From Ardenticatenaceae bacterium (GTDB taxonomy: Bacteria > Chloroflexota > Anaerolineae > Promineifilales > Promineifilaceae), in contig JACKBX010000003.1 of assembly GCA_020634375.1 (NCBI GenBank), positions 558,001 to 622,000 of the forward strand: a stretch of 64,000 bases of DNA, written 5' to 3'. The notes beneath the pieces were generated by a model. That model saw nothing but the letters and a program-made list of their open reading frames with translations. It ran no database searches and had not been told where the DNA came from. Below, piece after piece: positions 28,081 through 36,632 of this stretch. A program made the position numbers and the translations under genes. How positions within the stretch are numbered: position 1 is the first letter of the stretch; each line of letters opens with the position of its first letter.

Positions 28081-29814
28081 ATGCGACTATCACAATCATT
28101 TGGCAAAACCCTACGCGAAGCCCCCGCCGATGCCGAGATGATCAGCCACCAACTACTCATCCGCGCCAACTTTGTGCGTCCCATCGGCGCAGGCATTTAC
28201 GCCTTCATGCCCTGGGGCTACCGTGTCATCCGCAACATCTGGCGCATTTTGGCCGAGGAAATGGACGCCATCGGCGGGCAAGAAATGTGGATGCCCAATC
28301 TGCATCCGGCGGCGCTGTGGGAAGCGACCGGCCGCTGGCACACGATGGACGTATTAATGAAGGTCAAGCCCTCCGCCAGCCGCGAATACGCCCTCTCCGC
28401 CACCCACGAAGAGGTGGTGGCCGATTTGGCGCTGCGCGAAATCGAAAGCTACCGCGATTTGCCGCGCATGATTTACCACATCAGCAAAAAATTCCGCGAT
28501 GAGCCGCGAGCGCGGGGCGGGCTGCTGCGCCTGCGCGAATTTATTATGAAGGATGCGTACACGCTGGACACCAGCGAGACGGCGCTGGACTCATATTACC
28601 CCGCCATGCTGCAAGCGTATCACCATATTTTTAATCGCGTGGGTACGCCAGCGCGAGCGATTAATGCCGATGTGGGCGCGATGGGCGGCAAAAGCTCGCA
28701 TGAATTTGTGGTTCCGCACGACGCGGGCGAAGATACCTTTATCGCCTGTACGTCGTGCGATTATGCCGCCAATGTGGAGGCAGCCGAGTTTGTACGCGAG
28801 GGCGCGAAACCGGCGGAGCTGGCCCCGCTAACCAAAGTGGAAACGCCAGACTGCAAGACGATTACGGCCGTTGCCAACTTCATCGGCGTACCCACCAGCC
28901 AAACGGTGAAAGCGGTCTTTTATTGGTGGACGCCATTGGGCGAGGGGGACGGCCGTTTCATCTTCGCCATTGTGCGCGGCGATCTGGACATCAACGAGGT
29001 CAAACTGAGCAATGCGCTGGGCGGCGGTGCGCTACGCCCGGCCACCGACGAAGAAATCATCGCCGCCGGAGCAGTGCCCGGCTACGCCTCCCCCATCGGC
29101 CTGCCAATCGCCCCGAATTTACAAGCGCCCGGCGTCATCGTCCTCGCCGACTTGTCTGTTGAGGCGGGCGGCAATTTTGTGGTGGGCGCCAATGACGCTG
29201 GCTACCATTACACGGGAGCCAACACCCCCCGCGACCACGCCATCAGCCACATGGCGGATATTGCCCAGGCGAGCGATGGGCACAAGTGCCCGATGTGCGG
29301 CGGGCGCATTGCCGCGCAACGGGCTATCGAGGTGGGACATTGTTTCAAATTGGGCACGCGCTATAGCACGGCCGTTAATGCCACCTACTTGGATGAAAAC
29401 GGCCGTCCCCAATTCATCTTCATGGGGTCATACGGCATCGGCGTAGACAGGCTGATGGCCGTCATCGTCGAGAAACACCACGACGCCAACGGCATCATCT
29501 GGCCGGACAGCGTAGCCCCGTACCAGGTACATTTGCTGCACATTGGCAAGGGCGAAACCGTACTGCAAACCGCCGAATCCCTCTATGCCAGCCTGCAACA
29601 AGCCGGGGTCAGCGTGTTGTACGATGACCGCGATGCCAGCGCCGGGGTCAAGTTCAAAGATGCGGACCTCATTGGCATACCCTGGCGCATCACGGTAAGC
29701 GGCCGTAATCTGGAACAAGGCGGCGTGGAAGTGAAGCGACGCAGTGCCCAAGAACGGCAGCTTGTTCCCTTAACCGAGTTGGCAGACTTTTTGCAGCGTC
29801 AGCAAATAAAATAA
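28081..29814 (+). CDS. proS: Prolyl-tRNA synthetase, bacterial-type with editing domain (ProS type 1)
   Basis: 577 residues, with AGGAG before the ATG. The catalytic core has FVRPIGAGIYAFMPWGYRVI, then RARGGLLRLREFIMKDAYTL. The INS editing domain that clears Ala-tRNA-Pro is inserted at about 240-385 and keeps the lysine-bearing segment DINEVKLSNALG. The C-terminal anticodon-binding domain begins at YQVHLLHIGKGE. It does the same reaction as the upstream type 3 enzyme but belongs to the other class. Base composition and ACGGCCGT density match the surroundings, so there is no visible sign of very recent acquisition for either copy. Confidence 0.95.
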   Translation: MRLSQSFGKTLREAPADAEMISHQLLIRANFVRPIGAGIYAFMPWGYRVIRNIWRILAEEMDAIGGQEMWMPNLHPAALWEATGRWHTMDVLMKVKPSASREYALSATHEEVVADLALREIESYRDLPRMIYHISKKFRDEPRARGGLLRLREFIMKDAYTLDTSETALDSYYPAMLQAYHHIFNRVGTPARAINADVGAMGGKSSHEFVVPHDAGEDTFIACTSCDYAANVEAAEFVREGAKPAELAPLTKVETPDCKTITAVANFIGVPTSQTVKAVFYWWTPLGEGDGRFIFAIVRGDLDINEVKLSNALGGGALRPATDEEIIAAGAVPGYASPIGLPIAPNLQAPGVIVLADLSVEAGGNFVVGANDAGYHYTGANTPRDHAISHMADIAQASDGHKCPMCGGRIAAQRAIEVGHCFKLGTRYSTAVNATYLDENGRPQFIFMGSYGIGVDRLMAVIVEKHHDANGIIWPDSVAPYQVHLLHIGKGETVLQTAESLYASLQQAGVSVLYDDRDASAGVKFKDADLIGIPWRITVSGRNLEQGGVEVKRRSAQERQLVPLTELADFLQRQQIK

Positions 29815-29950
29815 TAGGGCATGAAACAAGGAGGTCAGACAATCCTTCTTACTACAAAATGTGTTATGATGGCGGTACTCTTTATCACGTGACATCATAA
29901 ATGATAAACATCTCGAAATCTCTCTATTCTGTGTTGCCGGATAAGGCATT

Positions 29951-32116
29951 ATGACTGACCAACTCCGTGTCTTGATTGTCGAAGACAACCATGAGGATAT
30001 GCAGCTTGTGTTGCATACACTGCGGCAGGGTGGATTTCGTCCCGTTTTCCGGCAAGTGATCGATGCTGCTTCAATGAAGGTGGCCCTGGAGGAAGATTCC
30101 TGGGACATCATACTTGCCGGGTATGCGCTTTCCCGGTTCAGTGCATTAGCGGCCCTCAATGTGCTGCAACAAAGCGGCCGTGACATTCCATTTATCGTCA
30201 TCGTTGACACGGTTGGGGAGAAAGGGGCGAATACCGCCATGCGAGCCGGTGCGCATGACTACGTGGTCAAAAACAACATGCTTCGGCTCGTGGGTGCGGT
30301 ACGCCGGGAAATCACCGAAGCATTTACGCGCCAGGAACGCGAGAAAAAAAGCCTGTATCTGGATCAATTGAATCAAATCACCCGTGCTGCTGCAACCATT
30401 TTGGATGACGAGCGTATGCTGCGCACGCAAGCTAATCTGGTGACGAAGTTATTAGAGGCCGATGGGGCGTATATTTCTCTATGGGATGACTTGCATCAAG
30501 TTGCTATACCAACGGCCGCGCATGACGTAATGCATAGGCCATACAGGCAAATCCAGGTACAAAATGGTGAGGTCACGTTAACCCATACAGTTGTACAGTC
30601 AGGATATCCATTAGTAGTTGCGAACAGTCAGGATTCACCTTACGTTAGCAAACGACTTTTGCAAAAGCTGCCTTCCAATTCTCTATTGGCGCTGCCGCTA
30701 ATTGTGGGTGAGCAGAAGTTGGGCGCATTAATCGTTACTTATTCGACGCAGCATTCATTCTCGGCGGATGAGATTCTGCGCGGGGAGCAAGCTGCCGGGC
30801 AAATTGCTCTAGCGGTAGCGCGAATGAGGCTGCTTACGGCTGAACGAGAACAGCGGGAGCTGGCTGAGACGCTGCATAAGGTAGCCAGTGCCCTTAACAG
30901 CAGTCTGGATCGAGAGGAAGTCTTAAATGTGATTCTTGACCAGTTGCTGCGCGTGGTGGCCTATGACAGCGCTTCTGTGTTGTTGCTGACGGAGAATGTG
31001 CTACACAGCGTTGCTTATCGTTCGCTGCATCCTCAGGTGAAGCGGGCAAAGACGCTGCCAGTGAATGATTTGCCGCATTTTCAGGAGATGCTGCAAACTC
31101 GTAAACCATTGGTGATGAATGACACGGCCGTTGACAAACGGTGGCAAAGTGCCTCTGGTACGGACCTCATTCGCTGCTGGCTGGGCGTGCCCATGTTGGT
31201 GCAAGATAAGGTCATCGGCATTCTCAATTTGAACCACACGCAGCCGGGTTTTTATACAGAACAAGACGTGAAGGTAACGACCACCTTTGCCAGGCAAGCG
31301 GCGATTGCCATTGAAAATGCTCGTCTTTACGAACAGCAGCAAGCATACACGGCCGATTTGGAACAGCGTGTGCAGGAACGAACCCGTGCGCTAGCTGAGG
31401 CAAATGAGCGATTAAAAGAGCTAGATCGCCTGAAATCGAAGTTTGTCTCTGATGTAACCCATGAACTGCGCACACCGGTCACGAGCTTGAAACTATACCT
31501 GGATTTGATGAGCCAGGTGAACAGCGAAAAGCAAGCCAATTATTTGAAGGTAGTGAAAAGTCAGGCAGACCGATTGGGGCAATTGATTACAGATATTTTG
31601 AATCTCTCCAAGTTAGAGGTGGAAAGCACGGCCGTTACTTTCACCACGCTCGATCTCAACCGCCTTGTTGAAACGGTTGTAGATGAGCACCGTCCGCAGG
31701 CGCAGGCTGCTGGTTTGCAGCTAGATTGCACACTAGCGGTCAATCCACTATTTATTCGGGGTAATCACAGTCAGTTGGTGCAAGTGGTGACAAATCTACT
31801 GACTAATGCGATCCACTACACCTCGCAGGGATATGTGCAGGTGTCTACCCAGTGGGATGAGGCACAAAGAATGATGCTGCTGACAATTAAAGACAGTGGA
31901 ATGGGCATTCCTGAGCAAGAACGGCCGTTACTCTTTGATCGTTTCTATCGTGGTGAGCGAACCGGGCAGCTTTCCGTGCCAGGAACCGGGCTGGGGCTGG
32001 CTATTGTCAAAGAAATCATAGACATGCATCAGGGTAAAATTGAGCTTGAAAGCAAAGTAGATGTTGGTTCCACGTTCTACATTTATCTGCCTGCTGTAAG
32101 CGACAAAGTGTCATAA
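29951..32116 (+). CDS. GAF-domain histidine kinase with a degenerate N-terminal receiver
   Basis: 721 residues. The N-terminal receiver-like domain (1-125) keeps the acidic pocket VEDNHED and the lysine in YVVKNNML, but the phospho-acceptor position is Gly57 (DIILAGYALSRFS), so it cannot be phosphorylated. Two GAF domains follow (about 145-295 and 310-470), then a coiled coil and a HisKA domain with the acceptor His504 in DVTHELRTPVTSL. The ATPase domain has VTNLLTNAIHYTS (N box), KDSGMGIPEQE and PGTGLGLAIVKE. The kinase module looks active and soluble, probably sensing small ligands through its GAF domains. It ends 28 nt before a degenerate paralogue. No partner response regulator is adjacent. 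Confidence 0.9.
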   Translation: MTDQLRVLIVEDNHEDMQLVLHTLRQGGFRPVFRQVIDAASMKVALEEDSWDIILAGYALSRFSALAALNVLQQSGRDIPFIVIVDTVGEKGANTAMRAGAHDYVVKNNMLRLVGAVRREITEAFTRQEREKKSLYLDQLNQITRAAATILDDERMLRTQANLVTKLLEADGAYISLWDDLHQVAIPTAAHDVMHRPYRQIQVQNGEVTLTHTVVQSGYPLVVANSQDSPYVSKRLLQKLPSNSLLALPLIVGEQKLGALIVTYSTQHSFSADEILRGEQAAGQIALAVARMRLLTAEREQRELAETLHKVASALNSSLDREEVLNVILDQLLRVVAYDSASVLLLTENVLHSVAYRSLHPQVKRAKTLPVNDLPHFQEMLQTRKPLVMNDTAVDKRWQSASGTDLIRCWLGVPMLVQDKVIGILNLNHTQPGFYTEQDVKVTTTFARQAAIAIENARLYEQQQAYTADLEQRVQERTRALAEANERLKELDRLKSKFVSDVTHELRTPVTSLKLYLDLMSQVNSEKQANYLKVVKSQADRLGQLITDILNLSKLEVESTAVTFTTLDLNRLVETVVDEHRPQAQAAGLQLDCTLAVNPLFIRGNHSQLVQVVTNLLTNAIHYTSQGYVQVSTQWDEAQRMMLLTIKDSGMGIPEQERPLLFDRFYRGERTGQLSVPGTGLGLAIVKEIIDMHQGKIELESKVDVGSTFYIYLPAVSDKVS

Positions 32117-32144
32117 ACGCGGTAAACTTATATGGGGATGAGCA

Positions 32145-33872
32145 ATGAGTGCACATGTTGTCTTAATTAATGAGGAACTGGCAATGCAGATGGTCATTAC
32201 GGCCACGCTGCAAACACACCATTACCGTGTAACGGCCGTTCTTGCTGCAAACGAAACGGCCCCACCCCTTCCCCCAGACACAGACATCGTCCTCATCACC
32301 TTGCCCTCCCCCAAACCTAACGGCCTCCTGTCCCATTATTTAGCAGACACCCACCAAACCATCGCCCTCGTCCCTGACCATCAAACTGGCAGCCGTGCCA
32401 TGACCGCTGGCGCAGACGATTATTTAGTCGACCCCTTTAACCGGACCGAATTGTTAGCACACATCCAAATCCAACTGCGGCTCAAAGATGCCAAAGACAA
32501 AAGTCACTCTCTGCAAACCAAACTCATAGAAAGCGAGAACGAAGAAGCAAGCGCCAATATCAGTCACAACCCATTGCTCCCCACAAAACAGCAGCGCCAC
32601 ATACTGGCCGAAACCTTCAGTCAGATCATCAGCGTCATCAACAAAAGCCTGGCAAATGAAGACGTATTAGGACAAATACTCGACCATCTCACTCGTGTTC
32701 TACCTTATGACAGCGCGTCTATCATGCTTTTACAAGGTGATATGCTGAAAAATGTTGCCAAACGCAGTATCCATCCACGTGGCCGCACAGGAACCATCAT
32801 TTCCCTGGATCGCTTTGCCCACGTACACGAAGTGGTTACAACTGGCGCACCCGTCATCATCAGCGACACAACAACCGACCCCCGCTGGCAGCAGCTTCCG
32901 CGAACCAGCCACATTCGCTGCTGGATGGGCATCCCCATAACCATACAAGACCAGGTCATTGGCATACTCAATTTGAGTAACAGCGAACCGCATCGATACG
33001 GAAAACCGGAAGCAGAAATTGCCGTTATTTTCAGCAGACAGGCGGCCATCGCCATTGAAAATGCGCAACTACATGCCCGTTTGCAAAACATCGCCTCAGA
33101 CCTGGATCAACAAGTCGTCGGGCGCACAGAAGAATTAACCGAAGCCTATAATCGGCTGCAAGAATTAGGGCATATCAGGGCAGGTCTGCTGCAAAATGTC
33201 ACACAAGAACTGCGCGGCCCCATTAGCAATCTGGCGCTTTACCTGGATTTGTGGGAGCGTGCAAAAGCAGAAAAGCAAGCCCAATACCTGAACGTGCTAA
33301 AGGAACAATCACGGCGTTTAGTCACCTTGATGGAAGGGCTGATCCAACTGTCACAGCTAGATTTGATGAAGCACCCGCTCAATTTCACGCCGGTAGATGT
33401 AAACAGTGTGGTCGTGGCAGCCATCAACAGCCAACAGCAGCGTGCCCACGCTATGGCGTTAAAATTGGACTCGGAACTGCAACCACATTTGCCCCCCATC
33501 CGTGGTGATTGGCGACTGCTGGTAGAAATGCTAACGCACTTGCTAGAAAATGCGATTCGCTTTACAGACCAGGGAAACATTCGCGTTCACACACGATTTT
33601 TGTCAGAGCGCCAATTGATCGAGATACAGGTGCAGGATACGGGAGCCGGTATTTCGGCAGCAGATATACCCCACGTCTTCGACCCATTTTTTGAGAGTTA
33701 TGAAGGAAAACCGGCCGGAAAGTTGGGTATCGGATTAGGATTGACAATGGCAAAAGCGATTGTAGAACTGCATCATGGTGAGATCGGTTTACAAAGTGTT
33801 TCGGGTAATGGGTTGACGGCTTTGGTGCAATTACCGGTAAAGGGTGATGCAAAAAACATAAAAGGACTTTAA
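32145..33872 (+). CDS. Histidine-kinase-like protein lacking both phospho-acceptors (putative pseudokinase)
   Basis: 575 residues with the same layout as the upstream kinase, minus one GAF domain: receiver-like (1-120), GAF (about 165-315), coiled coil, HisKA and HATPase. The receiver has Thr52 where the phospho-acceptor Asp belongs (DIVLITLPSPKPN). The H box reads NVTQELRGPISNL, with Gln354 replacing the histidine. The ATP-binding motifs remain: MLTHLLENAIRF, QDTGAGISAAD, GIGLGLTMAKAI. It may bind ATP and dimerise with the upstream kinase (which has YLDLM/YLDLW-type matching helices) as a regulator rather than phosphorylate itself. The coding frame is intact, so this is divergence, not decay. 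Confidence 0.85.
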   Translation: MSAHVVLINEELAMQMVITATLQTHHYRVTAVLAANETAPPLPPDTDIVLITLPSPKPNGLLSHYLADTHQTIALVPDHQTGSRAMTAGADDYLVDPFNRTELLAHIQIQLRLKDAKDKSHSLQTKLIESENEEASANISHNPLLPTKQQRHILAETFSQIISVINKSLANEDVLGQILDHLTRVLPYDSASIMLLQGDMLKNVAKRSIHPRGRTGTIISLDRFAHVHEVVTTGAPVIISDTTTDPRWQQLPRTSHIRCWMGIPITIQDQVIGILNLSNSEPHRYGKPEAEIAVIFSRQAAIAIENAQLHARLQNIASDLDQQVVGRTEELTEAYNRLQELGHIRAGLLQNVTQELRGPISNLALYLDLWERAKAEKQAQYLNVLKEQSRRLVTLMEGLIQLSQLDLMKHPLNFTPVDVNSVVVAAINSQQQRAHAMALKLDSELQPHLPPIRGDWRLLVEMLTHLLENAIRFTDQGNIRVHTRFLSERQLIEIQVQDTGAGISAADIPHVFDPFFESYEGKPAGKLGIGLGLTMAKAIVELHHGEIGLQSVSGNGLTALVQLPVKGDAKNIKGL

Positions 33873-34094
33873 GCAGCGACTCAATCAGTCTAAGCAATGA
33901 CTGAATGAGTCCAAGCAGCAATTAAATGAACCCAAGCAACGACTAAATGGGTCTAAGCAACGACTAAATGAGTCTAAGCAACGACTAAATGAGTCTAAGC
34001 AACGACTAAACGAGCCTGAGGAACGACTAAATGAGCCTGAGGAACGACTAAATGAGCCTGAGGAACGACTAAATGAGCCTGAGGAACGATTAAA
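33871..34094. repeat. 21-bp tandem repeat array, about 11 units
   Basis: Units start at 33871 and every 21 bases to 34081. Seven units of the AAGCAACGACTAAATGAGTCT type are followed by four of the GAGGAACGACTAAATGAGCCT type, so two sub-families occur in blocks. 21 bases keep frame: the plus strand reads as heptads such as ESKQRLN then EPEERLN, with one TGA at 33898 in the second unit, ending at a TGA that overlaps the adenine deaminase ATG. It begins at the last codons of the upstream kinase-like gene. Coding status is open. Confidence 0.9.
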
Positions 34095-34106
34095 GGAAGG
34101 GAAATC

Positions 34107-35903
34107 ATGACACAGCGACAACCCTGGCATGAATTGGCACGAGATTTGGTGGATGTAGCAATGGGGCGCAAACCAGCGACGTTGGTAATTCGGGACGGCC
34201 GTTGGCTCAACGTGCACAGCGGCGAAATCATCCCGCACACGGACGTGGCCGTCTACAAAAGCCGCATCGCTTACGTGGGCGAGGATGCCGGTTATACGAT
34301 TGGTGAAGAGACAAAGGTGGTGGAGGGGAACGGCCGTTACCTCATCCCCGGCCTCTGCGACGCCCACATGCACGTCGAAAGCGGCATGGTCACAGTCACC
34401 GAATTCGCCCGCGCCGTCATCCCGCACGGCACAACCAGCATGTTCATCGACCCGCACGAAATCGCCAACGTGCTGGGCCTGCCCGGCGTCAAACTGATGC
34501 ACGACGAAGCGCAAACCCTGCCGATCAACATCTACGTGCAAATGCCAAGCTGCGTGCCCAGCGCCCCCGGCTTAGAAACACCCGGCGCCTCCATCGGCCC
34601 CGCCGAAGTCGCCGAGGCCATGACCTGGCCGGGCATCATCGGCCTGGGCGAGATGATGAACTTCCCCGGCGTCTTCATGGGCGACGAAAAAATGCACGCA
34701 GAAATGGCGGAGACGATGAAAGCGGGCAAAGTCATCGGCGGGCATTATGCCTCGCCGGATTTGGGCCGCGCTTTTCATGGCTACGTGGCCGGCGGCCCCA
34801 GCGATGACCACGAAGGCACACGCCTGGAGGATGGCATCGCCCGCGTGCGCCAGGGCATGAAGGCCATGCTGCGCCTCGGCTCGGCCTGGTATGATGTGGC
34901 AACGCAAATTAAAGCCATCACCGAAAAGGGGCTGGACAGCCGCAATTTCATCCTCTGCACCGATGACAGCCACTCCGGTACGCTGGTTAACGATGGGCAT
35001 ATGAACCGCGTGGTGCGCCATGCCATTGCCCAGGGATTGTCGCCGGTAACGGCCGTGCAGATGGCAACCCTCAACACCGCCCTACACTTTGGCGTAGAAA
35101 AAGACGTAGGCAGCATCACACCCGGCCGTTACGCCGACATCATCCTCAGCAGCGACCTCGTCACCCTACCCATCGAAACCGTCATCGCCGCCGGAGAAAT
35201 CATCGCCCAAAACGGCAGCATCACCACAGACATCCCCCCCTACAACTACCCCGACCTCGCCAAAAACACCGTCAAACTCGGCAAAACCCTCACGTCCACC
35301 GACTTCGACATACCAGCCACCAGCCACCAGCCACCAATCACCGCCCGCGTCATCGGCGTCATCGAAAATCAAGCCCCCACCCGTGCCCTGGTGCGCGAAC
35401 TGACCGTGCAAGAGGGCCTCGTGCAAATGGACATCGCCAACGATGTCTGCCAGATTGCCCTGGTGGAGCGACACAAAGCCACAGGCGGCGTCACCAATGG
35501 CTTCGTCAGCGGCTTCGGCTTCAATGTGCCCTGCGCCGTCGCCACCAGCGTAGCCCACGACAGCCACCACATGATCGTCGTGGGCACAGACAAGGCCGAC
35601 ATGGCCCGCGCCGCCAATCGCCTGGGCGAAGTGGGCGGCGGCGTGGTCGTCTACAAAGACGGCGCAGAAATTGCGCTGGTGGAGCTGCCCATCGCCGGGC
35701 TGATGTCCGATGAGCGGGCGGAGGTTGTGGCCGCCAAAGCGGCACGCATGGTAGCGGCGATGGCAGAATGCGGCTGCACGCTGAACAATGCCTACATGCA
35801 GCTCAGTTTGCTGGCGCTGGTCGTCATCCCGGAACTGCGCATCTCCGACCTGGGCATGGTGGATGTGACGCGGTTTGAGTTTGTGCCGTTGTTTGTGGAG
35901 TGA
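34107..35903 (+). CDS. ade: Adenine deaminase
   Basis: 598 residues, typical for bacterial Ade. It converts adenine to hypoxanthine and ammonia for purine salvage. The amidohydrolase metal motif is in LIPGLCDAHMHVESGMVT, with further family motifs FIDPHEIANVLG, GLGEMMNFPGV, CTDDSHSG and HPGRYAD-like SITPGRYADIIL. The C-terminal domain with GGGVVVYKDGAEIALVELPI is specific to adenine deaminases rather than to other amidohydrolases. AAGGAAGGG is upstream of the ATG, which overlaps the last TGA of the 21-bp array reading frame. It needs Mn/Fe in known homologues. Confidence 0.95.
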   Translation: MTQRQPWHELARDLVDVAMGRKPATLVIRDGRWLNVHSGEIIPHTDVAVYKSRIAYVGEDAGYTIGEETKVVEGNGRYLIPGLCDAHMHVESGMVTVTEFARAVIPHGTTSMFIDPHEIANVLGLPGVKLMHDEAQTLPINIYVQMPSCVPSAPGLETPGASIGPAEVAEAMTWPGIIGLGEMMNFPGVFMGDEKMHAEMAETMKAGKVIGGHYASPDLGRAFHGYVAGGPSDDHEGTRLEDGIARVRQGMKAMLRLGSAWYDVATQIKAITEKGLDSRNFILCTDDSHSGTLVNDGHMNRVVRHAIAQGLSPVTAVQMATLNTALHFGVEKDVGSITPGRYADIILSSDLVTLPIETVIAAGEIIAQNGSITTDIPPYNYPDLAKNTVKLGKTLTSTDFDIPATSHQPPITARVIGVIENQAPTRALVRELTVQEGLVQMDIANDVCQIALVERHKATGGVTNGFVSGFGFNVPCAVATSVAHDSHHMIVVGTDKADMARAANRLGEVGGGVVVYKDGAEIALVELPIAGLMSDERAEVVAAKAARMVAAMAECGCTLNNAYMQLSLLALVVIPELRISDLGMVDVTRFEFVPLFVE

Positions 35904-35923
35904 GGTAAAAAAAGAAGGAACAG

Positions 35924-35956
35924 TAATGATGAGGAGCAGCATTCCTCATCATTACC
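35924..35956 (-). terminator. Terminator between convergent ade and lipoprotein genes
   Basis: A perfect 13-bp stem (35924-35936 with 35944-35956). On the minus strand it is followed by a U-rich tract (A run at 35908-35914 on the plus strand), so it mainly terminates the lipoprotein gene at 35969. Confidence 0.65.
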
Positions 35957-35968
35957 GTGATCTGGGAC

Positions 35969-36526
35969 TTATGGATAAGCTTCACCAGAATCAGGGGCTG
36001 GATAGGCCTGTAAAGGTTCAGGGGTAAATGGGAAATATGTGATTGTCATATTTTCCGTTCCAATATCAAGCATTTGGTCGGGCAGCACTTCATAAACTCG
36101 CGCTTGACCATCTTCACGAAGAATTGCCTTCGCATTTTCCGGATCTATACCAATAATAAGCACGTATTCCCCCGATTCTAGATTTGTACCTTCGAAAAAC
36201 CCAGACTCGTCAACAGGGACATAGTGAGTTGACGCTGTATCAAGTACGTAAATAGCCCATCCTTCTGGGTGCCTTGTTACTTCGGTGAAATACACAACAG
36301 TACCAGGCGGGATTGCACCATCTGTATTGTGAACCACACCTCTTATACCACTCTTTCCCGTTTCTAGTGTTTGGGGTGTAGGAAGGGTATCTGGCAAAGG
36401 CCCCTGGGTCGTTTGAGGAGATGATTGATCAGGCTGATTTGCTGAACCACAAGCTACCAGCAAAAATATTATCCCAAATAACAAAACACGACCAAAGTAG
36501 CGGTATTTTCTCGAAGTTTCAAACAT
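35969..36526 (-). CDS. Lipoprotein of unknown function
   Basis: 185 residues, with AAGAGG before the ATG. The signal peptide ends in the lipobox LVACGS, followed by a Gln/Ser/Pro-rich linker. The mature part has a beta-sandwich look (SGIRGVVHNTDGAIPPGTVV, then GFFEGTNLESGEYVLIIG) resembling carboxypeptidase-regulatory or transthyretin-like modules. It ends PAPDSGEAYP. Lying between ade and a secreted protein gene, it gives no functional clue. Confidence 0.7.
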   Translation of the reverse strand: MFETSRKYRYFGRVLLFGIIFLLVACGSANQPDQSSPQTTQGPLPDTLPTPQTLETGKSGIRGVVHNTDGAIPPGTVVYFTEVTRHPEGWAIYVLDTASTHYVPVDESGFFEGTNLESGEYVLIIGIDPENAKAILREDGQARVYEVLPDQMLDIGTENMTITYFPFTPEPLQAYPAPDSGEAYP

Positions 36527-36546
36527 ACATACCTCTTAGTAAGTTG

Positions 36547-36588
36547 GAATAAAGAAGCGGATAGGGGTTCCTATCCGCTTCTTTATTC
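36547..36588 (-). terminator. Strong hairpin after the secreted protein gene
   Basis: A perfect 19-bp stem (36547-36565 with 36570-36588) with a 4-nt loop, A/T-rich at its base so that the minus-strand RNA ends UUCUUUAUUC. It lies 45 bases past the stop at 36633 and before the lipoprotein gene. Confidence 0.8.
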
Positions 36589-36632
36589 TATATTAACTAT
36601 GTTATGCAGTTAGCATAACCTTGCTTTGTGAT

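Noticed and set aside
33871..34094. CRISPR array
   Set aside because: Units are directly adjacent 21-mers without spacers and no cas gene is near.
33885..34541. Minus-strand open frame with repeated Ser-rich heptads over the 21-bp array and into adenine deaminase
   Set aside because: Most of it is antisense to the well-supported ade gene, it has no ribosome-binding site, and its repeats only mirror the array.
35166..35942. A 258-codon minus-strand open frame opposite adenine deaminase
   Set aside because: Antisense shadow of ade, rich in His/Gly/Val with no family features.
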